Source: Pseudomonadota bacterium (GTDB taxonomy: Bacteria; Pseudomonadota; Gammaproteobacteria; Burkholderiales; REEB80). From it: a DNA stretch of 64,000 nucleotides. Below the pieces are notes generated by a model, which worked only from the letters and a program-made list of their open reading frames with translations, was not told the origin of the DNA and did no database searches. Below, one piece after another: positions 19,332 to 27,264 of this stretch. A program made the position numbers and the translations under genes. Position 1 is the first letter of the stretch, and every line of letters begins with the position of its first letter. The stretch covers positions 235,706-299,705 of the forward strand of contig JAGXAQ010000002.1 of NCBI GenBank assembly GCA_018971485.1. The letters run 5' to 3'.

Positions 19332-19349
19332 TTCGGACACATTAGTTTC

Positions 19350-19374
19350 AAGGCAGCTTCGGCTGCCTTTTTCT
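19350..19374 (+). terminator. Rho-independent terminator after rpmE
   Basis: Perfect 8-bp stem AAGGCAGC/GCTGCCTT around a TTCG tetraloop, followed by a T-rich run. It lies about 20 bp after the rpmE stop. Confidence 0.9.
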
Positions 19375-19425
19375 TTTGGGTCTTTTGACCAGTCACACAA
19401 CTGGCCAAAATCTGGCAAAACATTT

Positions 19426-21120
19426 ATGCTTGCAGATGCCAATCATGCAAAAACTCTGCAAATGCAGTGGAGAAAAGGTTACATGAGACGAAGCAGGAGG
19501 CCAGAGGACCAGTTTCTCAAAAATGATACTCCCCCACTTATTCTGGTTATTCTTGCCTGTCTGTTCTGGATAATTCTAGGCCTCATTGGCCGGGATATCT
19601 GGAAACCTATTGAACCCATCAGCTTCGATCTAACAAAACGATTTATATCAGGCGATCCTTGGTACTTACCTACCCTGCTTGGAAAGCCCTTTCTGGCTCA
19701 CCCCACTCTTTATTATCTAACAGCAGCATGGATGGGGAAAATGCTAGGCTCTATCGTTGGATATGAAAATGCTATCCGGCTTGTCAATATCCCTTACCTA
19801 GGCATATGTATTCTCAGCACCTCCTTGGCTGCGAGGGAATCATGGGGGAAAGGACATGGCCGACTATGTGCCCTTATTCTAATCAGTACATTAGGTATTC
19901 TGGTTCGCTCCCATCAATTAACGTCGAACGTGGCTTGGCTATCAGGGATAAGCCTGGCTTTATATGGCCTTACGCTGACCACCAAAAGACCTCTCCTGGC
20001 AATATGGATTTTCGCAGGTTCTCTCGTTCTCACATTTTATAGCAAAGGACTCATTGACTGTATTACGCTGGTTTTACTTGCCTTGCTACTCCCTCTAAGC
20101 AACCGACTTTGGCATACACGTTCTCACTTCGTCTTTATACTGAATACTATTGCAATTGCTTTGCCATGGATTGTTATCTGGCCTGTCCTTCTCTATGAAA
20201 AAAATCCGAACTTACTTATTGCCTGGCTACACCAAACAGTTTTAAGTTTTCAGGCAGCTTCCGGGCAACGAAGTTACTTTCTCAGCATCTTGCCATGGTT
20301 CTGCTGGCCTGCCCTGCCCCTTGCATTATGGGCAACATGGTATCATCGTCATAACAGACCCCAACCTCAAGCTATCAGCCTTGGACTAATAACCTTTACT
20401 CTACTTTTTATTTCACTCACTTTGGCAAGCGACCCAAGCGATCAAAATGCCATGGTTCTTGTCCTACCCCTGGCATTAATTGCCAGCGGTGGAATTTACA
20501 CGCTCAGACGAGGTGCCAAATCAGCTTTTGACTGGTTTGGCACCATGACCTTTGGCTTTTTTGGCCTAGTCATATGGATTGCCTATATTTCGCTTGTAAC
20601 AGGTACTCCTCAAATCATCAGCCACCGGTTTCATCAACTTCAAGCTCATTTTGTGGCTCACCCAACCATTGGCGCAATGACAACTGCCCTTTTTGTCACA
20701 CTGCTTTGGATTATTTCCCGGATTTTTCTAAGAAATGCCCCTTATCGGTCCATTACCAACTGGGCTCTAGGATTGCTCATGATTTGGGGACTATTATGTA
20801 GTATCTGGTTACCTTATTTCAATGCCAGCAAAAACTACCGGGTTATCATGAACGAATTGGGAACCGCCTTACCCAAAAATTACGGCTGCATCAACAGTAT
20901 TGGAATGGGCCTTAACCTGAAAGCTTATGCACAATACTATGACAACATTATTCTGCACTCTTCATACCATCCTGGCTGCTCCTTGTTACTGGTTCGCGGA
21001 CCAGCCTTCAAGCCGCCGCACCCAGATAAAGGGTGGATAATACGCTGGCAGGCAAGCCGGGTAGATGAAAAAATTGAGCGCTTCTGGCTTCTACAAAAAA
21101 AACATGGCCCTTCAAGCTAA
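19426..21120 (+). CDS. GT39/ArnT-like membrane glycosyltransferase
   Basis: A 564-residue polytopic membrane protein with about eleven to thirteen hydrophobic segments and a soluble C-terminal part (after about 475). The layout matches GT-C enzymes of the dolichyl-mannosyltransferase/ArnT type, which transfer a sugar from a polyprenyl phosphate carrier in the periplasm. The first loop has an acidic position in the right place (PIEPISFD near 62-69), and the AHPTLYYLTAAWMGKML segment resembles the substrate-binding K-P-P-L-x-Y-W loop. Several starts are possible, with an ATG at 19483 as an alternative. The acceptor is unknown. Its stop overlaps that of the convergent glycerate kinase by four bases. 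Confidence 0.75.
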   Translation: MLADANHAKTLQMQWRKGYMRRSRRPEDQFLKNDTPPLILVILACLFWIILGLIGRDIWKPIEPISFDLTKRFISGDPWYLPTLLGKPFLAHPTLYYLTAAWMGKMLGSIVGYENAIRLVNIPYLGICILSTSLAARESWGKGHGRLCALILISTLGILVRSHQLTSNVAWLSGISLALYGLTLTTKRPLLAIWIFAGSLVLTFYSKGLIDCITLVLLALLLPLSNRLWHTRSHFVFILNTIAIALPWIVIWPVLLYEKNPNLLIAWLHQTVLSFQAASGQRSYFLSILPWFCWPALPLALWATWYHRHNRPQPQAISLGLITFTLLFISLTLASDPSDQNAMVLVLPLALIASGGIYTLRRGAKSAFDWFGTMTFGFFGLVIWIAYISLVTGTPQIISHRFHQLQAHFVAHPTIGAMTTALFVTLLWIISRIFLRNAPYRSITNWALGLLMIWGLLCSIWLPYFNASKNYRVIMNELGTALPKNYGCINSIGMGLNLKAYAQYYDNIILHSSYHPGCSLLLVRGPAFKPPHPDKGWIIRWQASRVDEKIERFWLLQKKHGPSS

Positions 21121-22244
21121 TTTTTGGCAAGCCATAGTCGCATCAACTGCTCGGCACAATTTGCGACCATCGAAGATGACCCAACCAATGCTTCTTCCAG
21201 AGTCATTGGTTTTGAAATTACAGAAAAACACCCGGCAAAATGGGGCCCCAGATTAAGAAGGCTTGCCTCATCAAGCCCTCCAGATAAAAGTGTCACTGGC
21301 ACATTGTAGCGCCGGGCAACCTGACTGACTGCATGAGCCACTTTACCTAAAAGAGTCTGGGAATCTGACCTGCCTTCCCCTGTAAAAACCCATTCTGCCT
21401 GCCGAACTGCCTCATCAAAACCTATCAGCTCAAACAGCACTTCAGCTCCTGAGCGGGATACCCCGCCTAGCAATTGCAAGGCATAGCCTAGGCCGCCAGC
21501 AGCACCTGCCCCAGCCTGGAGCGATATCTGTTTTCCAGTATGAGCATCACAACAAGAGCCAAACCGTGCCAACGACTCATCCAATTCGGCAAGTTCATCC
21601 TCCTGTACTCCTTTTTGGGGCCCAAAAACAACTGTTGCACCCAAAATTCCACAAAGTGGATTATTTACATCAGACATAATCGTAATCAACGATTCGCCTA
21701 TCCTGGGATCTAAATACGAAAAATCAACGTAATCAAGATGCTTGAGATCTTCAGGATTTCCCCTCAAAAGGCGCCCTTGAGAGTCAAACAATTTCAGGCC
21801 AAGTGCAACAAGTAAGCCGCTGCCTCCATCGTTGGTTGATGATCCTCCCAACCCAATCATGAAACGCCGCACACCCAAATCCAAGCAATGCTTGATTATT
21901 TCGCCAAGACCCTGAGTAGTGCGCAAACGAACTGGCATGCTTAATGGCAAAGTTATTCCCACGACCTGCGCCGCTTCCAATATGGCAACCAAACCTTCAG
22001 GTGTCTCAAGAAGGCCGTAGCCAGCCATTAATTTTTCATAGCTGGCTCCGGTTACAGCCAGTTCATGACGATTCCCATTCGTTGCTTCCAAAACTGCATC
22101 CAGTGTGCCTTCACCTCCATCAGCCAAGGGCATCAAACGAACTTCAGCATCAGGTTGCACCCGGCGAATACCGGTTTCCATAGCCTTAGCAACCTCTATG
22201 GCTGCAAGACTTCCCTTGTATGAGTCTGGTGCCAGCAAAATCAT
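21117..22244 (-). CDS. Glycerate kinase (GarK/GlxK family)
   Basis: A 375-residue glycerate 2-kinase of the GarK/GlxK fold, phosphorylating D-glycerate with ATP to feed glycolysis. Diagnostic segments are MILLAPDSYKGSLAA at the N-terminus, MPLADGGEGTLDA near 50, GLGGSSTNDGGSG near 125-137 and the GPQKG motif. The start is set at 22244 because homologues begin here; the frame is open 31 codons further upstream. It is last in a pbpG - reductase - kinase run, separated by 160 bp from the reductase whose product is glycerate. Confidence 0.9.
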   Translation of the reverse strand: MILLAPDSYKGSLAAIEVAKAMETGIRRVQPDAEVRLMPLADGGEGTLDAVLEATNGNRHELAVTGASYEKLMAGYGLLETPEGLVAILEAAQVVGITLPLSMPVRLRTTQGLGEIIKHCLDLGVRRFMIGLGGSSTNDGGSGLLVALGLKLFDSQGRLLRGNPEDLKHLDYVDFSYLDPRIGESLITIMSDVNNPLCGILGATVVFGPQKGVQEDELAELDESLARFGSCCDAHTGKQISLQAGAGAAGGLGYALQLLGGVSRSGAEVLFELIGFDEAVRQAEWVFTGEGRSDSQTLLGKVAHAVSQVARRYNVPVTLLSGGLDEASLLNLGPHFAGCFSVISKPMTLEEALVGSSSMVANCAEQLMRLWLAKN

Positions 22245-22404
22245 TTTAATTCGGCAGTGTTCTCTTATCTGGCAGACATGCAGCCAGTTTATAAACTGCC
22301 ACTCCTTTCTGATATCAATAATAAAGGCATATAACAACCCACGCAGGGTAATTCAACTAAAAGTGAAAATTCTAGCAGAACAGCAGACAATGGAGAAAGT
22401 TCAA

Positions 22405-23307
22405 TCAGTTCTTTTTACTACCAGAAATGGAATGAGAATTAAGAGTTTCAAGAATATGGATCATTGCGGAGATATCCTGCCCTCCCTCTCCCCTGCCAAT
22501 CATGGCATTAAGATAACCACTGCACATCAAAGTTGCTGGAAGAGCCAGTCCCATTTCTCGCGCAACTTCCAAAGCATTTTTCATATCCTTGGCATGAAGC
22601 TCAATCTTGAAACCTGGTTCAAAATCGCCATTGAGAATTCGTTTACCATGTAGCTCAAGAACCCTGCTTGCCGCAAAACCTCCAAGCAGTGCCTCACGTA
22701 CTCTTTCCAAATCCACTCCTGCTCGACCAGCCAGAATAAATGCTTCACCAACACCAGCCATTGTAATAGCCACCAAAAGATTGTTACACAATTTGGTCAC
22801 CTGGCCAGCCCCATGATCACCCATATAAACAATATGCTCGCCCAAATACTGAAAAATGGGTAAAACCTGGTTAAATATCTGTCTGTCACCACCGACCATT
22901 ATGGAAAGCGTGCCAGTCTTGGCGCCTACATCTCCACCTGACACTGGAGCATCAAGCATATCAATATCCAGCCTCTTCAGTCGCTTTGCCATCAGACGGG
23001 TCGAAACGGGAGAAATAGAGCTCATATCCACAACTATACTTCCTGCAACAAGCCCCTCATGCAGGCCTTCCTTTCCGAAAAGCACACTCTCAACATCATC
23101 TGTATCTGGTAACATAGTAAAAACAATATCGCTTTGGGCCGCTAACCGAGCAGCTGATGTTTCAATTATTGCCCCTTTTAGATGCATATCCTCCAGTAAC
23201 TCAGGATGTCGGCCGTACACTGTAATCGGATAGCCTGCCCGTAAAAGATTATTTACCATCGGTCGACCCATAATGCCCAGACCAATAAATCCGATTCTCT
23301 CAGACAT
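22405..23307 (-). CDS. Tartronate semialdehyde reductase (beta-hydroxyacid dehydrogenase)
   Basis: A 300-residue NAD(P)-dependent beta-hydroxyacid dehydrogenase. The Rossmann start GFIGLGIMGRPM (6-17), substrate motif DAPVSGG (119-125) and catalytic Lys172 in GAGQVTKLCNN are all present. Among the family (GarR/GlxR, 3-hydroxyisobutyrate, glyoxylate reductases), GarR/GlxR is favoured because a glycerate kinase lies next downstream. The glyoxylate carboligase and hydroxypyruvate isomerase usually found with these are not in the window. Its ATG begins at the base after the pbpG stop codon. Confidence 0.85.
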   Translation of the reverse strand: MSERIGFIGLGIMGRPMVNNLLRAGYPITVYGRHPELLEDMHLKGAIIETSAARLAAQSDIVFTMLPDTDDVESVLFGKEGLHEGLVAGSIVVDMSSISPVSTRLMAKRLKRLDIDMLDAPVSGGDVGAKTGTLSIMVGGDRQIFNQVLPIFQYLGEHIVYMGDHGAGQVTKLCNNLLVAITMAGVGEAFILAGRAGVDLERVREALLGGFAASRVLELHGKRILNGDFEPGFKIELHAKDMKNALEVAREMGLALPATLMCSGYLNAMIGRGEGGQDISAMIHILETLNSHSISGSKKN

Positions 23308-24219
23308 TCAGCCCTCTTTTGTCACGACACGGCGCCAATCTAGCGATTCAAGCCACCTTCTTGCACGAAGTGCATCAGCAGCACGGGTGTACTCACCCCA
23401 TGAATTAAGGAAGACCATAATTACAGGATGGCTATATACCCGTGTTTGTAAAACCAGACAATGGCCTGCTTCATTGATAAAACCAGTTTTTGAGAGGCCA
23501 ATGGGCATAGCACGGCTTCTGACCAAGATGTCAGAATTCAAATAATTCAAAAAGCGATGCGGGGCATAGCTGACACGGTACTTACTCGTTGTTGTAATTT
23601 GCCGAATCAAAGGATAGTGGTACGCAGCATTCACCATTTTGGCCAAATCTTCAGGAGTAGATACATCCTGATCATTTAGCCCTGTACCCTCAACAAAATG
23701 AGTATGCCACATTCCAAGTTCTCGTGCTTTTTGGTTCATGGCATCAACAAATGCCGGCAATCCACCTGGATAATTCCGTGCGAGCGAAGATGCTGCTCGA
23801 TTCTCAGATGACATCAAGGCAAGCTGCAGCATCTGGCGCCTGCTCAGCGTTGTCCCGACTGGCAAACGGGATGCACTATGTCTTAATGTATCCACATCAG
23901 CCTCAGTAACAGTCAGCATTTGATCCAAGGGCAATCCAGCATCTAAAGTCACCATGGCTGTCATCAGTTTGGTAATGGAAGCAATGGGGGCTTCTTCCTG
24001 CATATTTTTACCATACAGGACACGCCCGGTTTTCTGATCAACAATCACTGCTGCCTCAGAACGAAGGTGAAGCCTCCTGGTAAGTGAAACAGGGATAATT
24101 ACACCTATCCGAGAAGAAGGCGCTTCGTTAAAAACAAGCTTTCCAGCTATCGCATCATCTACGGGAACAAAACATACAACCCAAATCAATACTGCACCGG
24201 CCACCCATTTTAGAAACAT
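23308..24219 (-). CDS. pbpG: D-alanyl-D-alanine endopeptidase, PbpG type
   Basis: A 303-residue periplasmic serine peptidase of the low-molecular-mass penicillin-binding proteins (S11), cutting peptide cross-links in peptidoglycan. A signal peptide covers about residues 1-25. The active-site motifs are SITK (81-84), SEN (138-140) and KTG (244-246). The length and the absence of a C-terminal amphipathic domain fit PBP7/8 rather than DacA. The start at 24219 places the signal sequence at the N-terminus; the frame extends nine codons further. It is the first gene of a run with two glycerate-pathway genes, an unexpected pairing. Confidence 0.88.
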   Translation of the reverse strand: MFLKWVAGAVLIWVVCFVPVDDAIAGKLVFNEAPSSRIGVIIPVSLTRRLHLRSEAAVIVDQKTGRVLYGKNMQEEAPIASITKLMTAMVTLDAGLPLDQMLTVTEADVDTLRHSASRLPVGTTLSRRQMLQLALMSSENRAASSLARNYPGGLPAFVDAMNQKARELGMWHTHFVEGTGLNDQDVSTPEDLAKMVNAAYHYPLIRQITTTSKYRVSYAPHRFLNYLNSDILVRSRAMPIGLSKTGFINEAGHCLVLQTRVYSHPVIMVFLNSWGEYTRAADALRARRWLESLDWRRVVTKEG

Positions 24220-24246
24220 CTTGTTCTCCGAAAGCCTGACAAACAC

Positions 24247-24598
24247 CCAGGTTAATAATGATCAGGATAAATCCTTTTTCTCATAATCTCATAACCACGT
24301 GCATCCGAATTTTTATTATGGAATTACTGTGGCATTTGTATCACATGAAAAAGAAAATTTAAATCCCTATTTTAAAAAAAGTTTTTTATCAACCAAAACG
24401 TTAGAACAAGACCAGAGCCCAAAATTTTTCACATTCCCACAACCAGGAACTTTCCCAAAATTTTCCACGTTACCTAAAATCCAAAAATAAGATGAATCAA
24501 GCCACTACTACCATAAAAAAACTGAAAATAGTGTACCTGCCTAAAACAAGAGGCCTGTTATATCCTTAACCCGAACAGTTATCAAATTCTGATATCGA
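24247..24598. other. Intergenic region with imperfect direct repeat
   Basis: About 350 A+T-rich bases between pbpG and marC, both read leftward. A 63-codon GTG-started plus-strand frame is present, but its composition is poor and it has no ribosome site. Two imperfect copies of CCCAAAATTTT-CAC-TT lie at about 24418-24440 and 24456-24477. No promoter pair or terminator is obvious. Confidence 0.35.
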
Positions 24599-25228
24599 TC
24601 AGGCAAGCCCTGGCAACAAAATCGCCACGCCCTGCGTTATAAATTCAACAGCAATTGCTGCTAACAGCAATCCCATCAGACGTGTCGCAATATTAATACC
24701 GGTATGACCAAGCCAGTGGCTAACCGGGTCTGCCAGCAAAAGCATCAACCAGACAAACAGGCCTACAACAATAGCACTGGCAATCAAAATAGACATACCC
24801 AAAATTGTATGAATATGATTGGCATAAAGAATAGCTGTCGTAATGGCGCCTGGACCAGACAACAAGGGTATGGCCAAAGGAACAACCGCTACACTCTCGC
24901 GATCTTCAGCTTCTCGGGCCTCCTCTGGAGTTTGGCGGCTTGGACTTATTTTAGCCTGCATCATATGAATTGCCATCAACATGATTAACAATCCCCCTCC
25001 CACCCGAAATGAAGCAAGGCTGATTCCGAAAAACCTTAGAATGGACTCTCCTGTCAAACAGGCCACCACCAAAACACAGGCAACACTAAACCCTGTTAGC
25101 CGGGCGGTTCTTTTCCTTTGCTCCCTATCCTGCCCATCTGTCACTGTCAGGAATACAGGTACAGCTCCGACTGGATTAACAATAACAGAAAGAGCCACCA
25201 GAGCTTTAAGATAATAGGTCCAGTCCAT
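24599..25228 (-). CDS. MarC family integral membrane protein
   Basis: A 209-residue inner-membrane protein with six hydrophobic segments, of the MarC/YchE/YhgN family (UPF0056). The N-terminal ALVALSVIVNPVGAVPVFLT and the mid-protein IPLLSGPGAITTAI segment are the family signatures. Function is unknown; early claims of a multidrug-resistance role were not upheld in E. coli. A GTG one codon upstream is an alternative start. It stands alone. Confidence 0.88.
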   Translation of the reverse strand: MDWTYYLKALVALSVIVNPVGAVPVFLTVTDGQDREQRKRTARLTGFSVACVLVVACLTGESILRFFGISLASFRVGGGLLIMLMAIHMMQAKISPSRQTPEEAREAEDRESVAVVPLAIPLLSGPGAITTAILYANHIHTILGMSILIASAIVVGLFVWLMLLLADPVSHWLGHTGINIATRLMGLLLAAIAVEFITQGVAILLPGLA

Positions 25229-25498
25229 CACACCAAGTTTTATTCCTATACTGACAAAATTTCAAAACAAACCTTGTTTAGCCAATTTAAGATTAATACC
25301 AAACAATCCCGATTAATTTTCAACACGGTTAAATCTTTATAACTGTCATCTTACTTCAACAAAAGTAATTTCCTGATATCAGCGTATTAATTGACTTTAA
25401 TCCAATAAATCCGTTTCGTTTCCAGGCAGACCACCTGATTTATTCATATTTCATTATCAAAACAATAGAAAGTATTGCCCTATTTTTCTTGCAATCAC

Positions 25499-26314
25499 CT
25501 ATGGCTCCAGCAGATTTCTTATAAAGCTCGCTCCATGGTAGAGTGGGGCATCGTAAATATCGCAGCCATAAGCTCCAATCAGTTGTTGTCCACGCATCGA
25601 AACCAGAAAAGAGCGGAATTTCCGTGCTAGCTTCTCTTCTTCAGTTATTGATGCACTGCGGATAAAAACATGGTAGGGGTTTAATAACGCGGAATCACCA
25701 CGATAAAGCAAAGACAGGTTCATAACATGGGGTTTTTCTACTGCCCATGTAGAACTATCCAGCATAAAATAAGCCTTGCGAGAATTCGCCAACAACAGAC
25801 TTGCTGTCATAAAATCATGGCTGATGATGTACCATGATCCACCTGGATGATATTGTGTGCGATGCCAAATAGCCATTTCAGTCTGATGCGTACCGGAATC
25901 ATCTCCTCTTGAGATAAAAGGACACTTTTTAGCTGCAATCCGACTATATGCATCTTCTATAGAGTGAGCATATCTTACCTGAGCGGGGTCACCTCTCGGA
26001 CCTACCAGATAAAATTCATTTCCAGCAATTATGGACCGTTTCAGACCAGTATCAGCAAAAATAATTGGTTGTTTTTCAAAGGGCACATGAACCATGGCCA
26101 AATCAACCTGGCAGGTCTTAAGCAAGGACAAAGAACGGCCTGTGCCTGCCTTTATCCAAGCAATGCTGACTGATTTGTTATCCTGTAGGAACAATTCAGC
26201 CATCACGCGCAACAAACCCAATTCGCCAGGACTACCCGTTGCTACCGTAAGGCGGGTTTTCCCACTCCCGTAGATTTCTGTTGCACATTCCATTTTCACT
26301 ACTTCATTCGACAA
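25499..26314 (-). CDS. TupA-like substrate-binding protein without signal peptide
   Basis: A 271-residue periplasmic-binding-protein fold resembling TupA, the tungstate (or molybdate) receptor. SRGDDSGTH near residue 136-144 is the diagnostic oxyanion-binding loop, and LTVATGSPGELGLL plus GTGRSLSLL near the N-terminus match the first lobe. Unlike TupA it has no signal peptide: the frame starts at TTG 26314 or ATG 26293 and is closed upstream by a TGA. No TupB permease or TupC ATPase lies nearby. It could be a cytosolic sensor derived from TupA, or an exported protein whose signal was lost. Confidence 0.7.
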   Translation of the reverse strand: MSNEVVKMECATEIYGSGKTRLTVATGSPGELGLLRVMAELFLQDNKSVSIAWIKAGTGRSLSLLKTCQVDLAMVHVPFEKQPIIFADTGLKRSIIAGNEFYLVGPRGDPAQVRYAHSIEDAYSRIAAKKCPFISRGDDSGTHQTEMAIWHRTQYHPGGSWYIISHDFMTASLLLANSRKAYFMLDSSTWAVEKPHVMNLSLLYRGDSALLNPYHVFIRSASITEEEKLARKFRSFLVSMRGQQLIGAYGCDIYDAPLYHGASFIRNLLEP

Positions 26315-26576
26315 AATTAACCTGCCATTTTCTCAAGCCGGAACGATTACAACTTCCTACAACAATAACCTTTTATCTTTATTCTATATTATAAAGCCCA
26401 GCAATAACAGGTAAGCCTTAACCGGTTTATTACCCTTTTTTAAATATAAAAAATCAGATGGGTTATCTAAAAAATTCAAACCATTTAATAAATCAACCGG
26501 GGCTAAATTTGACCTATAAATGCTTGTTGCAGATCAATTAAAAAGGGGATATGCAGCTTATTTTCGACTAGCTATA

Positions 26577-26810
26577 TCACTTACCCCAATGCCAATGCAA
26601 CGGCTCTCCCTTAACCCAACAGATTGTAACAAGCAGGATAGTAAGCAAACCAAAAGCAGACCAAAACCAGAAAAAATGAATTGTTGGCGGAAATACCAGC
26701 ACTATAAGAATTACTAACAAAACATAGGAGATAAGCACAAGCCATCCTTGCCACACAACGGGAAAAGCCCACCCCAAGCCATATCGCTTGGCTGGAAACC
26801 AATATCTCAT
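26577..26810 (-). CDS. Small conserved membrane protein
   Basis: A 77-residue protein with two hydrophobic segments (about 20-38 and 44-62) and conserved-looking ends: MRYWFPAKRYGLGWAFP at the N-terminus and CWVKGEPLHWHWG at the C-terminus. I recall the pattern RYWFPAKRYGWGWG from small uncharacterised proteobacterial membrane proteins, so this is a real gene rather than a chance frame. No function can be given. It is isolated, with about 260 bp of empty sequence on each side. Confidence 0.7.
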   Translation of the reverse strand: MRYWFPAKRYGLGWAFPVVWQGWLVLISYVLLVILIVLVFPPTIHFFWFWSAFGLLTILLVTICWVKGEPLHWHWGK

Positions 26811-26984
26811 CTCGTTTCATCAGCCATAATAATTATCCAAATAAAAACTATCGCTCTTACCATGATTCATAACGGATTTACATTAAACTCCGAAATTTAA
26901 TTGATATCTACTTAACAAATTTAGAATGATATTACTGTTCACTTACTTGACCAGTGTTATTTAATTTAAGGCCAGGATTTTAAT

Positions 26985-27010
26985 ATCAAAAAAACCATGG
27001 TTTTTTTGAT
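26985..27010. repeat. 26-bp perfect palindrome with nested outer arms
   Basis: A perfect inverted repeat centred on CCATGG: ATC, seven A, CCATGG, seven T, GAT. A further pair of arms, TTACTTGA at 26943-26950 and TCAAGTAA at 27010-27017, surrounds it. It may act as a bidirectional terminator between tRNA-Ile and the small membrane protein, or as a protein site. Confidence 0.5.
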
Positions 27011-27056
27011 CAAGTAAAAACTGGATTGTGGACCACAAGACAATTCTAGAAAGTCG

Positions 27057-27075
27057 ACGAAAAGCTTATGCTTTT
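27057..27075 (-). terminator. Weak terminator after tRNA-Ile2
   Basis: Directly after the CCA end, on the minus strand, AAAAGC and GCTTTT pair around a short loop and end in a T-run. The stem is short and A-T-rich. Confidence 0.4.
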
Positions 27076-27152
27076 TGGTGGGCCCGGTCGGATTCGAACC
27101 GACGACCAAAGGATTATGAGTCCTCTGCTACTAACCACTGAGCTACAGGCCC
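27076..27152 (-). tRNA. tRNA-Ile2, anticodon CAU (lysidine type)
   Basis: A 77-nt cloverleaf with encoded CCA. The acceptor pairs GGGCCUG with CGGGCCC (one U-G pair), the T-arm holds the GGTTCGAATCC consensus, and the anticodon CAU lies at 27116-27118 with A37 after it. C4-G69 and C5-G68 in the acceptor are the features TilS uses to turn C34 into lysidine, so it reads AUA as Ile rather than AUG as Met; the anticodon arm also differs from Met tRNAs. The D-stem has a U facing C13 where G is usual. It lies directly downstream of rpoD on the same strand. Confidence 0.93.
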
Positions 27153-27160
27153 AAATATAA

Positions 27161-27184
27161 TAAACTCCGAAGAATCGGAGTTTA
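27161..27184 (-). terminator. Terminator between rpoD and tRNA-Ile2
   Basis: Perfect 10-bp inverted repeat TAAACTCCGA/TCGGAGTTTA around an AGAA loop, followed on the minus strand by a T-rich TTATATTT. A second inverted repeat, ACCATCAAGC/GCTTGATGGT with a 15-nt loop, sits at 27223-27257, closer to the rpoD stop. Confidence 0.65.
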
Positions 27185-27264
27185 TCTTGAAAGAAACCGG
27201 ATCAAGCACTGGATGCTACCGAACCATCAAGCCTACGTCAACAGCAAGCTTGATGGTTTTTACG

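Noticed and set aside
22105-22653. 182-codon plus-strand frame across glycerate kinase and the reductase
   Set aside because: Lies antisense to two well-supported genes and has no recognisable domain.
24299-24490. 63-codon frame between pbpG and marC
   Set aside because: GTG start with no ribosome site and a biased Lys/Phe/Pro translation arising from the repeated AAAATTTT motif.
27076-27152. tRNA-Met reading of the CAU tRNA
   Set aside because: C4-G69 and C5-G68 and the anticodon arm match tRNA-Ile2; elongator Met tRNAs differ in acceptor and anticodon stem.
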